From assembly GCA_019359035.1 (NCBI GenBank), contig JAHHIC010000037.1, forward strand, positions 62,001 through 126,000: 64,000 nt of DNA, written 5' to 3'. Positions 54,291 to 63,758 of this stretch are shown one piece after another. Numbering within the stretch: position 1 is the first letter of the stretch; every line of letters begins with the position of its first letter. The notes below the pieces were generated by a model, which was not told where the DNA came from, searched no databases, and saw nothing but the letters and a program-made list of their open reading frames with translations. The position numbers and the translations under genes were made by a program. This DNA comes from Scytonematopsis contorta HA4267-MV1. Lineage in GTDB: Bacteria > Cyanobacteriota > Cyanobacteriia > Cyanobacteriales > Nostocaceae.

Positions 54291-54448
54291 GGGGTTGGGG
54301 GTGGGGTTTTCAAGTACAGGGGGGAGCATATTTTAGCTAATATTTATTTGTCACGCTAGGGCACTTAGAAGTTTAAGGAATTCTGCTAACCAATGGGGAT
54401 AAGCTGGCTATCATAATTTTTATCCTTTTTTTACAGTATGTTAATTCT

Positions 54449-54901
54449 TTAAAATAGATGAAATTCTTTCATAGCTTTAGGAAAATTATTATTTTCGTGA
54501 CTGGGACGACTAAGTTTAATTAAGGCAAAGCGTTGTAATGGTGTTAATTTAGACCAATTTTCTACTGTTAACGAAACGCCCATTTCTTGAGCTTTTTCTT
54601 GAACCGTTGCGGGTACAGTCGAAATTTCCATCCAGGGAGGATGAGGTTCAATCGGTAATTCACCAGGTGGTTTACCAGTTTTTCTTATAATTAAATTTTG
54701 TAAGTATTCGCGATATATTTGAATTTCGTTTTCAGTAGAGCAAGCATGGGACACTAAAGCCTCACGTTCATCAATACTCATATGATTCCAATCCGCTAGC
54801 TTTAGTTTGATTCCACAGGTATCAAGTTTGCAGCGCACTTGCATCGGAATACAACGTAGCGAATCTACAAAATCTGTCTCGAAGTTGAAAAAATCTGCCA
54901 T
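54449..54901 (-). CDS. narM: Nitrate reductase-associated protein NarM
   Basis: This is a 150-residue soluble protein of the nitrate reductase-associated family (MADFFNFETDFVDSLRCIPMQVRCKLDTCGIKLKLADW and so on). In Synechococcus elongatus, NarM is needed for NarB activity, probably in maturation. Its location downstream of narB on the same strand supports the assignment. A psiE-like gene and an inverted-repeat element separate it from narB. Confidence 0.88.
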   Translation of the reverse strand: MADFFNFETDFVDSLRCIPMQVRCKLDTCGIKLKLADWNHMSIDEREALVSHACSTENEIQIYREYLQNLIIRKTGKPPGELPIEPHPPWMEISTVPATVQEKAQEMGVSLTVENWSKLTPLQRFALIKLSRPSHENNNFPKAMKEFHLF

Positions 54902-54962
54902 ACTTTGAACCCAAATTCAATCATTAAAAATTCAAATTTAAAACATCTCAAATTTAAAACAT

Positions 54963-55427
54963 CTATTGTCTGGAATTACTCGCACGAATAATTAAATAAC
55001 TAGTTGATAGAGCTAATACTGCTATTCCTAATCCAATAATGTCCATTCCCCTAACTTTTTCTAAGTCTAAAATAATAATTTTACGTGCAACTGCGATTAA
55101 AGAGGTTACAATTACTAGTTCGACTTGTAAGACATGTTTTTTCAAGTAACCAGTAATATTCTCTAAAATTTCCATCGCAATTAAAATATTTAAAAATAGC
55201 CCAAAAACTTTAAATAATGTTCTGTTAATCTCCCCATAAGGTGTTGTAAACAATTCTTTAATCAGAAATATACCTAAATCTACAATCGCGACTATAATAA
55301 CTACCACCATCAGAATAGATAGAACTTTAGAAACCAGTACCTCAAAGTTTTCTACGTTGTGGCTAAAGTTCTCATCCGTAAAAATAGATGTTACCCTTCT
55401 AATAAATTTCCTCATTTGTCCCCTCAA
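54963..55427 (-). CDS. PsiE family membrane protein
   Basis: This is a 154-residue membrane protein of the phosphate-starvation-inducible E family. Four hydrophobic segments are visible, at about residues 33-55, 68-86, 98-115 and 128-147. The segment FGLFLNILIAMEILENITGYLKKHVLQVELVIVTSLIAVARKIIILDLEK is the family core. The function is unknown. It lies 61 bp upstream of narM. Confidence 0.85.
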   Translation of the reverse strand: MRGQMRKFIRRVTSIFTDENFSHNVENFEVLVSKVLSILMVVVIIVAIVDLGIFLIKELFTTPYGEINRTLFKVFGLFLNILIAMEILENITGYLKKHVLQVELVIVTSLIAVARKIIILDLEKVRGMDIIGLGIAVLALSTSYLIIRASNSRQ

Positions 55428-55549
55428 GACCTCTTTAAACTATCCCTGTGGTCTGATTTCGCTCTTTTACAAGCACACGATAAATTCGGATAATTTTATT
55501 AATAGCATCAAAAGGGGTAAAACTTTTACAAAAAATGTAGAGGCAAAAT

Positions 55550-55723
55550 AACCCCTGAACTAAAGTATCCGAAGCGGACGCTGCGCGAACGGGCTAAAAG
55601 CTAAAACCCGTTAAAAACGGGTTGAAACCTTAGATAAAAGTGCGAATTCAAACCCGTTTCAACGGGTTTCAGCTTTTAGCCCGTTCGCGCAGCGTCCGCT
55701 TCGGATACTTTAGTTCAGGGGTT
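55550..55723. mobile_element. Inverted-repeat element that forms the 3' end of narB
   Basis: The ends AACCCCTGAACTAAAG and CTTTAGTTCAGGGGTT are perfect inverted repeats. Each arm also carries repeat E (CCGAAGCGGACGCTGCGCGA) and GGGCTAAAAGCT, with ACCCGTT/AACGGGT hairpins at the centre. The right arm encodes the last 17 residues and the stop codon of narB. Confidence 0.9.
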
Positions 55724-57936
55724 TCTTCTATGTGTACTGGTATCAAATATACCGCACAAGCTTTTAATTCTGGTTGCAGCGAATCAGGACAAGCCTCGGG
55801 ATGGGTTAGAGTGTTTACTTCCGAGTCTTCTGCCCAAAGTGCGCCCCAGTGTATTGGAGCGAACACCGTACCAGGAGAAATTGCCTTTGTGACTTTTGCC
55901 AAAAATCTAGCTTTACCCCGGCTGGAATGGACTTCCACCCAAGATTTGTCAGCTATCCCTAAATTTGCTGCGTCGCGAGGATGAATTTCGATAAATGGGT
56001 CGGGATACATTTTTTGAATTTTTTCGATTCGACCAGTACGGGTTTGAGTATGCCAGTGTCCGTAAACTCTTCCCGTTGTCAGCACTAATGGGTACTCATC
56101 ATTTGGAGGTTCTGCCAGTCCCCGTGAATGTTTGGGAACAAAATTAGCACGTCCATTGGATGTAGGAAAACGAAAATCACTGTATAAACGTTTACTGTTT
56201 GTAGAGACGCGATTAATTGTTGTAGAGACGCGATTAATCGCGTCTCTACCTAGCGGGAAAGGCCACTGTATGGGTGTATTTTTGAGGTTTTCGTGACTAA
56301 TGCCGGTCATATCACAAATACGACCGTTTGTTAGTTGAACAAATTCAGCGTAGACCTCGCTCGATGTGGTAAAAGGAAATTTATCGGCGAAACCTAGACG
56401 ATTTGCTACTTCTACAAAAATCTCCCAGTCGGCTTTGGCTTCTCCGGGTGGTTGACGAAAGGCTTGACATAGGGTGACCACTCTTTCTGAGTTGGTCATT
56501 GTGCCAGTCTTTTCTCCCCATTGGGCAGCAGGAAGTAAAATATGGGCGTAGTCAGCTGTTTCTAGAGGATAGTAAGCGTCTTGACAGATGGTAAAGGGAG
56601 AACTTTTTAGGGCTGCTTTTGTTCTTTCTAAATCTGGTAGGCTAACTGCTGGATTTGTGGCGACAATCCATAAAAATTGAACTTCCCCGCGTTCTAAAGC
56701 TGTAATTATTTCACACGCACTTAAACCTTCGTTCGAGGAAATTTGACCCTTGGGAATTTGCCAAAATTCTTCTAATTCAGCCCGGTGTTGGGGATTTTTT
56801 ACAAGCCGATAACCCGGTAGCAAGCTCGACAATCCCCCAGTTTCTCGTCCCCCCATTGCGTTAGGTTGACCTGTCAGAGAAAATGGGCCTGAGCCTGGTT
56901 TACCTATTTGACCAGAAAGCAAATGCAAATTAATTATGCTACTTACTTTTGCAGTACCTTCACGAGATTGATTAATGCCCATTGACCATAATGAAAGCAC
57001 GCGCTTAGACTCTGCCCAGTATGAAGCGGCTAATTTTAATTCCCCGACAGAAATTCCACAACGTTTTGCTACAACCGTAGGAGAGTAATGCTGTAAAATT
57101 TCGGTGTAGGAAGCAAAGTTATTAGTACATTCATCGATAAATTCTGCATCTATTTCACCCCAACTTAGTAACAGATGAGCTATACCATTGAGCAAGTCAA
57201 TATCTGTACCAGGACGAATTGCTAAGTGTAAATCTGCTGCTTCGGCTGTGGGGGTGCAGCGAGGGTCAACTACTATTAATTTGGTTTGATTATTTTTCTT
57301 TTTGTGCTTGATAAAGCGGTTAAAAGCAATTGGGTGACATTCGGCTGCGTTTGAACCGATAATAAACGCACAATCGGTTAGTTCAAGGTCTTCGTAGCAA
57401 CAGGGTGGTCCATCAGAACCAAAACTTTGTAGATAACCCTTAACTGCGCTTGACATACATAAACGGGAGTTGGAATCGAAGTTATTAGTTCCCAGACAAC
57501 CTTTGAGAAGTTTTTGGGCAATATAATAATCTTCTGTCTGCATTTGACCAGAAGCGTACATGCACAGTGCATCGCTTGTGAAATTTGTGCAAACTGTTTG
57601 AATGCGTTGAACTATTATATGTAAAACTTCTTCCCAGCTAGCACGACGAAATGGTTCATCGAGGGAATTTCGTACCATTGGGTAGAGCAACCTATCTTTA
57701 TCTAACGCTTCTGCGACTGTCGCACCCTTTACACATACCATTCCCTGACTCGACGGGTGAGTGCGATCGCCTCTGACTTTCCAGTTACCAGCAGGGTTTG
57801 CTTTAGTGTAACTGGCTTGATTTTCATTGTTTAATACTTCTAGTCCGCATCCAACACCACAATATGGGCAGAGAGTCTTAACGATATCGATATCAGTCAC
57901 TTTATGCAACCCTTTCACAAAAAAGTCGTTGCTCAT
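55669..57936 (-). CDS. narB: Ferredoxin-nitrate reductase NarB
   Basis: This is a 755-residue cytoplasmic molybdenum enzyme that reduces nitrate to nitrite with ferredoxin. The 4Fe-4S cysteines lie in CPYCGVGCG (23, 26, 30) and MVCVKG. Molybdopterin motifs include [65 protein letters not shown] and [18 protein letters not shown]. Two oddities occur. About 18 residues ([18 protein letters not shown], near 565-582) come from a 28-bp palindrome repeat. The C-terminus [17 protein letters not shown] comes from an inverted-repeat element. Both keep the frame and all cofactor motifs. Confidence 0.95.
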   Translation of the reverse strand: MSNDFFVKGLHKVTDIDIVKTLCPYCGVGCGLEVLNNENQASYTKANPAGNWKVRGDRTHPSSQGMVCVKGATVAEALDKDRLLYPMVRNSLDEPFRRASWEEVLHIIVQRIQTVCTNFTSDALCMYASGQMQTEDYYIAQKLLKGCLGTNNFDSNSRLCMSSAVKGYLQSFGSDGPPCCYEDLELTDCAFIIGSNAAECHPIAFNRFIKHKKKNNQTKLIVVDPRCTPTAEAADLHLAIRPGTDIDLLNGIAHLLLSWGEIDAEFIDECTNNFASYTEILQHYSPTVVAKRCGISVGELKLAASYWAESKRVLSLWSMGINQSREGTAKVSSIINLHLLSGQIGKPGSGPFSLTGQPNAMGGRETGGLSSLLPGYRLVKNPQHRAELEEFWQIPKGQISSNEGLSACEIITALERGEVQFLWIVATNPAVSLPDLERTKAALKSSPFTICQDAYYPLETADYAHILLPAAQWGEKTGTMTNSERVVTLCQAFRQPPGEAKADWEIFVEVANRLGFADKFPFTTSSEVYAEFVQLTNGRICDMTGISHENLKNTPIQWPFPLGRDAINRVSTTINRVSTNSKRLYSDFRFPTSNGRANFVPKHSRGLAEPPNDEYPLVLTTGRVYGHWHTQTRTGRIEKIQKMYPDPFIEIHPRDAANLGIADKSWVEVHSSRGKARFLAKVTKAISPGTVFAPIHWGALWAEDSEVNTLTHPEACPDSLQPELKACAVYLIPVHIEETPELKYPKRTLRERAKS
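56201..56249. repeat. 28-bp palindrome plus partial copy inside narB
   Basis: A full palindrome (56222-56249) and a 17-bp left part (56201-56217) are separated by TGTT. Both are read in the NarB frame as INRVST-type peptides. Confidence 0.92.
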
Positions 57937-58114
57937 TGGTTAATACTTAAGATTACTGCTAAATCAATGGCTCAAAAGAGCTTCACGTTTAATACGCTGT
58001 TACTATTTATTATTAGCAGTACTTATACTGTAATTACCAATGAGATATGCATAAATTACATAATATTAATGCAACAAATGCATAATTACTCAGTAAGATG
58101 GCAATTACGAATTG
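57937..58114. other. narB-nrtD spacer
   Basis: This 178-bp AT-rich spacer lacks the heptamer arrays found at other nrt junctions. No GTA-N8-TAC site was found on reading it. Confidence 0.45.
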
Positions 58115-58948
58115 TTATTGCGCGTCATCATGAGCGAATTTGTTGTATAAGTAATCGAGAACATAGTTACGAAGTTCGTAATATTTCGCATCTTCCATCA
58201 TGCGAGCGCGATTGCGAGGACGGGGGAAAGGAATATCTAAAACCTCACCAATTTTAGCTGCTGGACCATTAGTCATCATGACAAGTCGGTCTGCCATAAA
58301 TAGTGCCTCATCGATATCATGAGTAATCATGAGCACAGTAACTCGATGTTCGCGCCAGATTTTAAGAAGTTCTTCCTGGAGTTCTTCCTTAGTGATAGCA
58401 TCTAAAGCACCAAAAGGTTCATCTAAAATCAAAACTTGAGGACGAATAGATAAAGCTCTAGCAATAGCAACCCTTTGTTTCATCCCACCAGAGATTTGAC
58501 CAGGTTTTTTCTGTGCAGCGTCCAGAAGTCCCACCATTGCCAAATGTTCTTTAACAATAGCTCGTTTCTCAGCTTCTTTTTTATTAGGAAAGACTGCATC
58601 AACAGCAGTATAAACATTCTCAAAAACAGTCATCCAAGGAAGAAGACAATAATTTTGGAACACCATCATCCGGTCGGGACCAGGTTCAGTAATCGCTTGA
58701 TTGAGTAAGCGAACTTCACCATCTGTGGGAGTATTAAACCCAGAAACCATATTCAACAGAGTGGATTTACCACAGCCAGAGTGACCAATAACACAGACAA
58801 ATTCACCTTCCTTAACCGTGAGGTCAACACCATCAAGCACAGTATAAGGACCATTAGCTGTGGGATAAATTTTGCTTACACCATTAATGGTGAGAAAATC
58901 TTCAGAATTTCGTAATGACTGTTTATCGACTAAGGTATTCACTTGCAT
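58115..58948 (-). CDS. nrtD: Nitrate ABC transporter ATPase NrtD
   Basis: This is a 277-residue ATP-binding subunit. Walker A is GHSGCGKST, the signature is ISGGMKQRVAIARAL and Walker B is VLILDEPFGALDA. It pairs with NrtC to power import of nitrate and nitrite through NrtB. The gene order nrtA-B-C-D-narB on the minus strand supports the assignment. It is complete. Confidence 0.95.
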   Translation of the reverse strand: MQVNTLVDKQSLRNSEDFLTINGVSKIYPTANGPYTVLDGVDLTVKEGEFVCVIGHSGCGKSTLLNMVSGFNTPTDGEVRLLNQAITEPGPDRMMVFQNYCLLPWMTVFENVYTAVDAVFPNKKEAEKRAIVKEHLAMVGLLDAAQKKPGQISGGMKQRVAIARALSIRPQVLILDEPFGALDAITKEELQEELLKIWREHRVTVLMITHDIDEALFMADRLVMMTNGPAAKIGEVLDIPFPRPRNRARMMEDAKYYELRNYVLDYLYNKFAHDDAQ

Positions 58949-58968
58949 GATTTTTTTGTTTGTTGTTA

Positions 58969-59040
58969 ATGGTTGACAGTTGACAGTTGACAGTTGACAG
59001 TTGACGGTTGACGGTCATCAGTCATCAGTCAACAGTCATC
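58969..59040. repeat. Opposed heptamer arrays between nrtC and nrtD
   Basis: TTGACAG units (58972-59010) are followed by inverted CAGTCAT units (59012-59040), so the operon mRNA could form a hairpin here. Confidence 0.88.
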
Positions 59041-59043
59041 AAT

Positions 59044-61029
59044 TTAAACAGCCATTTCTTCAATACGAGGCTGATGTTTAATTTTTTGTTTGCTCAAGTA
59101 TACTATTGGTTCGGACGAGTCAAATACTTTACCATCAAACAGCTTGATGGGAGCGTCTCTACCGATATCGAGAAAACCAAGTTCGCGAGCAGCTGCACCA
59201 TACACATCGGTACGACATACCCGGTCAACTATACTCACCCAGTTTTTAGGGAACGTAATTAAACCCCAGCGAGCTAACTGCGTCATTATCCACAGCATTT
59301 CAGTACGTTCTGGGTAGTTAGCTTTGTTGACATGAAACTGATTGTATGTAGGGAGAAACTCTGCTTCTGTACCATCACCACGGTTGTAAGCACCGAGAAA
59401 ACCAGGACGTATAGATTTGCTGTCGATATTGAGATATTCTGGACGGGAGAGTATTTCGATAATTTCTGGGCGATTGCGAAGGTCGTCGCAGTACTCACAG
59501 GCTTCCAATAGGGCTTTAACAAGGGCTATATGCGTATTAGGATACTTCTCTGCCCATTCTTCCGTAACTCCTAGCACTTTTTCGGGATGTCCAGCCCAAA
59601 TATCTAGACCTGTGGCTGCAACAAAACCAATTTCATCATGAACAGCGTGAGTGTTCCAGGGACCACCAACACAGTAACCATCGATAGTACCAGATTTGAG
59701 AGCATTTATCATTTGAGGAGGGCTAATCACCTCAAGTTGAATATCCTTATCTGGGTCAATATCACCAGCTGCAAGCCAGTAGCGCAGGAGTAAATTTTGC
59801 ATCGATGCTGGATGCACAATACCTAAGGAAAAACTTGTGTTTTCTTTTTCCTGAATAAGAGCTTTCAGGTCGCTTAAGCTGCGTACACCTTGTTCATAAA
59901 GTTTTTTGCTGAGAGTAATAGCATTACCACTACGGGAAAGGGTCATAGCTGTAACTATCGGCACTGGAGCTTTGTCACCAGCACCTAAACTCATGGCTAA
60001 AGGCATTCCTGCCACCATTTGAGCAGCATCTAATCTACCTGTACCAACACCTTTAGCTATTTCTTTCCAAGTCGGTTCAGCGCTAAGAGTAACTTCTTCT
60101 AATCCATGTTTAGCAAAAAAGCCTTTTTCTTTCGCGACGATTAAAGGTGCAGCGTCTGTAACAGGAATAAAACCTATATCCAGATTCACTTTCTCTAATC
60201 CGTTACGAGAAACGATAACAGGTGTCTCAACAAGCTGATTCTTGCGTTGCTTCAGAAGTTTTTGTTGATTAAGGAAATAAATAATTTCATTTCTAAAAGC
60301 GTAGTAACTGGGGTGGTTAACCACCTGCAAACGTTGACGAGGACGAGGAATAGCCACTTCTAAAATTTGCCCGATGTGCGCTTCGGGCCCGTTGGTCAGC
60401 ATAACGATGCGGTCAGACAATAATAACGCCTCATCTACATCATGAGTTACCATTACACAAGTAAGTTTGTATTCGTTGCAGATTTTCATCAATTGTTCCT
60501 GCAAACTTCCTCGTGTGAGAGCATCCAATGCGCCGAAAGGTTCGTCTAACAATAATAGTTTAGGACGAATAGCCAGAGCACGAGCAATAGATACCCGTTG
60601 TTTCATCCCTCCAGATAACTCACCTGGACGTTTATCTGTAGCATGACGCAGTTTCACCATGTCGATATGTTCTTCAACAATGGTGTGACGTTCCTTTGCT
60701 GATTTATCTTGATAAACCTCGTCTACAGCCAAACCGATATTTTCTCTAACAGTTAACCAAGGTAGCAACGAGTAATTTTGAAAAACTACCATTCGGTCAG
60801 GGCCAGGTTCTTTTACCTCACGTCCTTCTAAAATGACACCACCATAGGTTGCTTTATCTAAGCCAGCAATGATATTTAATAAAGTTGACTTACCACAACC
60901 AGAGTGTCCAATTAAAGAAACAAATTCACCTTGACGAATTTTCAGTTCAATATTCTTGAGCGCAATATAATGACCGCCATCAGGTAAATTAAATATACGG
61001 TCAACGTGGTCAACTTCTACAAATGTCAT
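59044..61029 (-). CDS. nrtC: Nitrate ABC transporter ATPase/regulatory protein NrtC
   Basis: This is a 661-residue two-domain protein. Residues 1-260 are an ABC ATPase (GHSGCGKST, LSGGMKQRVSIARAL, LLLLDEPFGALDA). Residues about 280-650 resemble the NrtA substrate-binding protein (LDIGFIPVTDAAPLIVAKEKGFFAKHGLEEV). In studied cyanobacteria this domain senses nitrate and mediates ammonium inhibition of transport. It is complete and its fused form is normal for NrtC. Confidence 0.95.
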   Translation of the reverse strand: MTFVEVDHVDRIFNLPDGGHYIALKNIELKIRQGEFVSLIGHSGCGKSTLLNIIAGLDKATYGGVILEGREVKEPGPDRMVVFQNYSLLPWLTVRENIGLAVDEVYQDKSAKERHTIVEEHIDMVKLRHATDKRPGELSGGMKQRVSIARALAIRPKLLLLDEPFGALDALTRGSLQEQLMKICNEYKLTCVMVTHDVDEALLLSDRIVMLTNGPEAHIGQILEVAIPRPRQRLQVVNHPSYYAFRNEIIYFLNQQKLLKQRKNQLVETPVIVSRNGLEKVNLDIGFIPVTDAAPLIVAKEKGFFAKHGLEEVTLSAEPTWKEIAKGVGTGRLDAAQMVAGMPLAMSLGAGDKAPVPIVTAMTLSRSGNAITLSKKLYEQGVRSLSDLKALIQEKENTSFSLGIVHPASMQNLLLRYWLAAGDIDPDKDIQLEVISPPQMINALKSGTIDGYCVGGPWNTHAVHDEIGFVAATGLDIWAGHPEKVLGVTEEWAEKYPNTHIALVKALLEACEYCDDLRNRPEIIEILSRPEYLNIDSKSIRPGFLGAYNRGDGTEAEFLPTYNQFHVNKANYPERTEMLWIMTQLARWGLITFPKNWVSIVDRVCRTDVYGAAARELGFLDIGRDAPIKLFDGKVFDSSEPIVYLSKQKIKHQPRIEEMAV

Positions 61030-61035
61030 TTTTTT

Positions 61036-61155
61036 GTTTAGCTGTCAGTAATTGGTTATTGGTTATTAGTTATTGGTTGACGGTTGACGATTGACGGTTA
61101 ACAGAAAAACAAGTATTAGTCGTCAGTTACCAGTTAAAAGTCAACAGTTAACAAT
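61036..61155. repeat. Opposed heptamer-type arrays between nrtB and nrtC
   Basis: ATTGGTT and TTGACGG units (61050-61105) face AGTTACC/GTCAACA units (61125-61152). Confidence 0.8.
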
Positions 61156-61157
61156 CA

Positions 61158-62000
61158 TTATTTTTTATCTTCTGGAACTAATTTAGTGGCGATAAATGCT
61201 ACTATTCTGTCTAGTGCTAAACCCACAAGTCCAACATAAACTAATGCGATGATAATTTCGCTCATATTGGTTTCAGTTGTGGTGTTGTATGCGTCCCAAA
61301 TAAAAGAACCTATACCCACACCACCGACCAACATTTCTGCTGCGACTATTGCTAACCAAGAGAGACCGATACCAATTCTTAAGCCGGTAAAAATATAAGG
61401 AACTGTAGCAGGGAAGAGAATTTTAAAGAAATACTTGCCACCTTTTAACTTTAAAACCCTAGCAACGTTTCTATAGTCTTGTGGAATCTGTTGTACACCA
61501 ACTGTAGTATTTAAAATAATGGGCCAAATTGACGTAATAAAAATTACGAAAAGTGCGCTGGGATTTGCTTGTTGAAATGCAGCTAAAGAAATAGGCAACC
61601 AAGCCAAAGGAGGAACTGTTCTTAACACCTGGAAAATGGGGTCTACTGCGTTATAAATTAATTCATTTGACCCAACCAGCATCCCTAAGGCAACTCCGAC
61701 AACAACAGCAAGAGAAAACCCTATACCAACTCTTCCTAAACTATTGAGAATTTGCCAACCCAAACCTTTATCACTTTCACCATTATCAAAAAATGGATTA
61801 ATAATAAATGGGTCCCAAGTTTCGGTAACAGTTTCAATTGGTCCAGGTAACTTAAAACCAGGATTTAAACAGAGCAGTTGCCAAATTAAAAGAAAAATTC
61901 CTAATGCGACAATTGGAGGAATAACTTTTTTAGAGATAAATTTAGTGATATCTTTTTGTTTGCTCTTCTTACGGGTACGACTTCCTAAAGTGGCGGTCAT
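61158..62000 (-). CDS. nrtB: Nitrate ABC transporter permease NrtB
   Basis: This is a 280-residue permease with about six membrane segments. The EAA-type loop region is NPSALFVIFITSIWPIILNTTVGVQQIPQDYRNVARVLKLKGGKYFFKILFPATVPYI. It belongs to the SsuC/TauC/NrtB permease family and the operon context fixes nitrate as substrate. Confidence 0.94.
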   Translation of the reverse strand: MTATLGSRTRKKSKQKDITKFISKKVIPPIVALGIFLLIWQLLCLNPGFKLPGPIETVTETWDPFIINPFFDNGESDKGLGWQILNSLGRVGIGFSLAVVVGVALGMLVGSNELIYNAVDPIFQVLRTVPPLAWLPISLAAFQQANPSALFVIFITSIWPIILNTTVGVQQIPQDYRNVARVLKLKGGKYFFKILFPATVPYIFTGLRIGIGLSWLAIVAAEMLVGGVGIGSFIWDAYNTTTETNMSEIIIALVYVGLVGLALDRIVAFIATKLVPEDKK

Positions 62001-62023
62001 TTTTTAATTTCTCCAAATGTGTG

Positions 62024-62174
62024 GACGGTTAACGGATGACGGTTAACTACAGGGATTCTCGTTTTGATTAAATGCATGGGCGGGCAAGGATGCCCACCCC
62101 ACAAGAGGTTAGAGGTTAGCAGTAGTTAGTAGTTAGTAGTTACCAATTACCCATTACCAATTACCCATTACCAA
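62024..62174. repeat. Repeat mosaic between nrtA and nrtB
   Basis: GACGGTT units (62024-62047), a second copy of the GGCGGGCAAGG repeat (62079-62104), then TAGTTAG and CCATTACCAATTAC units up to the nrtA stop. Confidence 0.85.
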
Positions 62175-63497
62175 TTATTTCTTAATTTTTAAGCTGGTCA
62201 AATATTCTTGTGGCTTTTCTGGGTCGAATTTAACACCATCAAAAAATGTTTCAACACCACGACTTGTGCTAGTAGGAATTTCGGCATCTGCGACACCCAA
62301 AGCTTTAGCTGCAGCCTTCCATATATCTTCTTTGTTTACCTGGTCTACTAGTTCTTTGACTTTAGTATCTGCAGGTAGATAACCCCAGCGTATTTCTTCA
62401 GTTAGGAACCATGTATCATGGCTTTTGTAGGGATAAGAAGCGTTATCTGCCCAGAATTTCATGCGGAAAGGAGCATCGCTGACTTTACGTCCGTCGCCAT
62501 ATTCAATGTTACCTTGAGCACGGTCTAAAATATCTGCGACTGCAACGTTAAAGTATTTACGGTCAGCACAGATTTTACACATTTCTTCTTTATTTTCTGC
62601 TTTATCGCACCACTGTTGGGCTTCTTGGATTGCCATTACTAAGGCTTGGGCTGCATTGGGGTTTTTATCTACCCAATCTTTTCTCATTGTAAAGGCTTTT
62701 TCAGGGTGGTCTTTCCACAGTTCACCTGTTGCAATGGCTGTGTAACCCAATTTTTGAGTTACTAGTTGTGCATTCCAGGGTTCTCCTACACAAAAAGCAT
62801 CCACTGTTCCGACCTTCATGTTCGCTACCATTTGTGGTGGTGGTACAGCTTCCAATGCTAAATCTGAGTCAGGATTAATACCACCTGCTGCTAGCCAGTA
62901 GCGTACCCATAAATCGTGAGTACCACCAGGGAAAGTCATACCCACTTTCAAGCCTTTGTTTGCAGCTTTAGCTTTAGAAGCAACATCTTTTAAAGATTTA
63001 CTATCTGCTGTCAACTTCAATTCTTTATATTTGTCAGCTACGGAAATACCCTGTCCGTTGGTATTTAACCGTGCCAAGATATACATTGGTACTTTATCTT
63101 TAACGGTGAGTAAATAAGGCATGGGGCTAAGAATATGAGCACCATCAATACCACCACCACCGGAACCAATTTTTAAGTTGTCACGGGTAACAGCCCAAGA
63201 TTTCTGTTTCACCAGTTCAACTTCACCCATCCCATATTTAGCAAATAAGCCTTTTTCTTTGGCAATAATCAAAGGAGCCGAGTCAGTTAAGGGAATAAAG
63301 CCTAATTTAACTTTAGTAGTTTCTACTTTTGGAGCATTTGCACTAGCAGCTACATCCGCTGCTGGTTTTGCTGTAGCCCCATTGCCACCAGAAGGAGTCT
63401 CAGCACTCTTGTTATTCGAGGATGTACAAGCATTAAGAATGATACTACCTGCTGCTGCTGCGCTTGCGGTAATGATGAACTTTCTTCTAGATGTCAT
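62175..63497 (-). CDS. nrtA: Nitrate-binding lipoprotein NrtA
   Basis: This is a 440-residue periplasmic substrate-binding protein. A twin-arginine-like start (MTSRRKFIITASAAAAGS) leads to the lipobox LNAC with Cys24 as lipid anchor. A Ser/Ala/Gly-rich linker precedes the mature domain (VKLGFIPLTDSAPLIIAKEKGLFAKYGM), which resembles the C-terminal half of NrtC. It captures nitrate or nitrite for NrtBCD. Confidence 0.95.
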   Translation of the reverse strand: MTSRRKFIITASAAAAGSIILNACTSSNNKSAETPSGGNGATAKPAADVAASANAPKVETTKVKLGFIPLTDSAPLIIAKEKGLFAKYGMGEVELVKQKSWAVTRDNLKIGSGGGGIDGAHILSPMPYLLTVKDKVPMYILARLNTNGQGISVADKYKELKLTADSKSLKDVASKAKAANKGLKVGMTFPGGTHDLWVRYWLAAGGINPDSDLALEAVPPPQMVANMKVGTVDAFCVGEPWNAQLVTQKLGYTAIATGELWKDHPEKAFTMRKDWVDKNPNAAQALVMAIQEAQQWCDKAENKEEMCKICADRKYFNVAVADILDRAQGNIEYGDGRKVSDAPFRMKFWADNASYPYKSHDTWFLTEEIRWGYLPADTKVKELVDQVNKEDIWKAAAKALGVADAEIPTSTSRGVETFFDGVKFDPEKPQEYLTSLKIKK

Positions 63498-63507
63498 TTT
63501 TATTTAT

Positions 63508-63758
63508 TGTTGGTTAATTGTTGACTGTTGACTGTATAACTGTTGACGGTTGATTGTTGACTGTTGACTGTTGACTGTTGACTGTTGACTGTTGACTGTT
63601 GACGGTTGACGGTTGACGGTTGCGTTTTGTGAATTATCTAGTTGATGAGGTTACTTCGTAGTTATCCCATTTTCTTTATCACAGTCATCAGTCATCAGTC
63701 ATCAGTCAACAGTCAACAGTCAGCAGTCAGCAGTCAGCAGTCAACAGTTAACAGTTAA
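63508..63758. repeat. Long opposed heptamer arrays between nirA and nrtA
   Basis: TTGACTG/TTGACGG units (63518-63622) face CAGTCAT/CAGTCAA/CAGTTAA units (63684-63758). The second block runs into the 3' end of nirA. Confidence 0.9.

Larger units (their letters stand above)
53877..54320. mobile_element. Nested MITE cluster (element A interrupted by B, C and D)
   Basis: The outer sequence is a degenerate copy of element A of 9324-9508: GAAACCCCACCTCC on the left, GGGGGGCTACGATT and CGTAGCCCCCTCCCCG inside, GGGGTTGGGGGTGGGG on the right. Its left arm is broken by element B and its right arm by element C, which itself contains element D and repeat E. No coding content was found. Confidence 0.75.

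Noticed and set aside
57937-58114. NtcA site before narB
   Set aside because: I looked for GTA-N8-TAC on both strands and found only sequences with wrong spacing.
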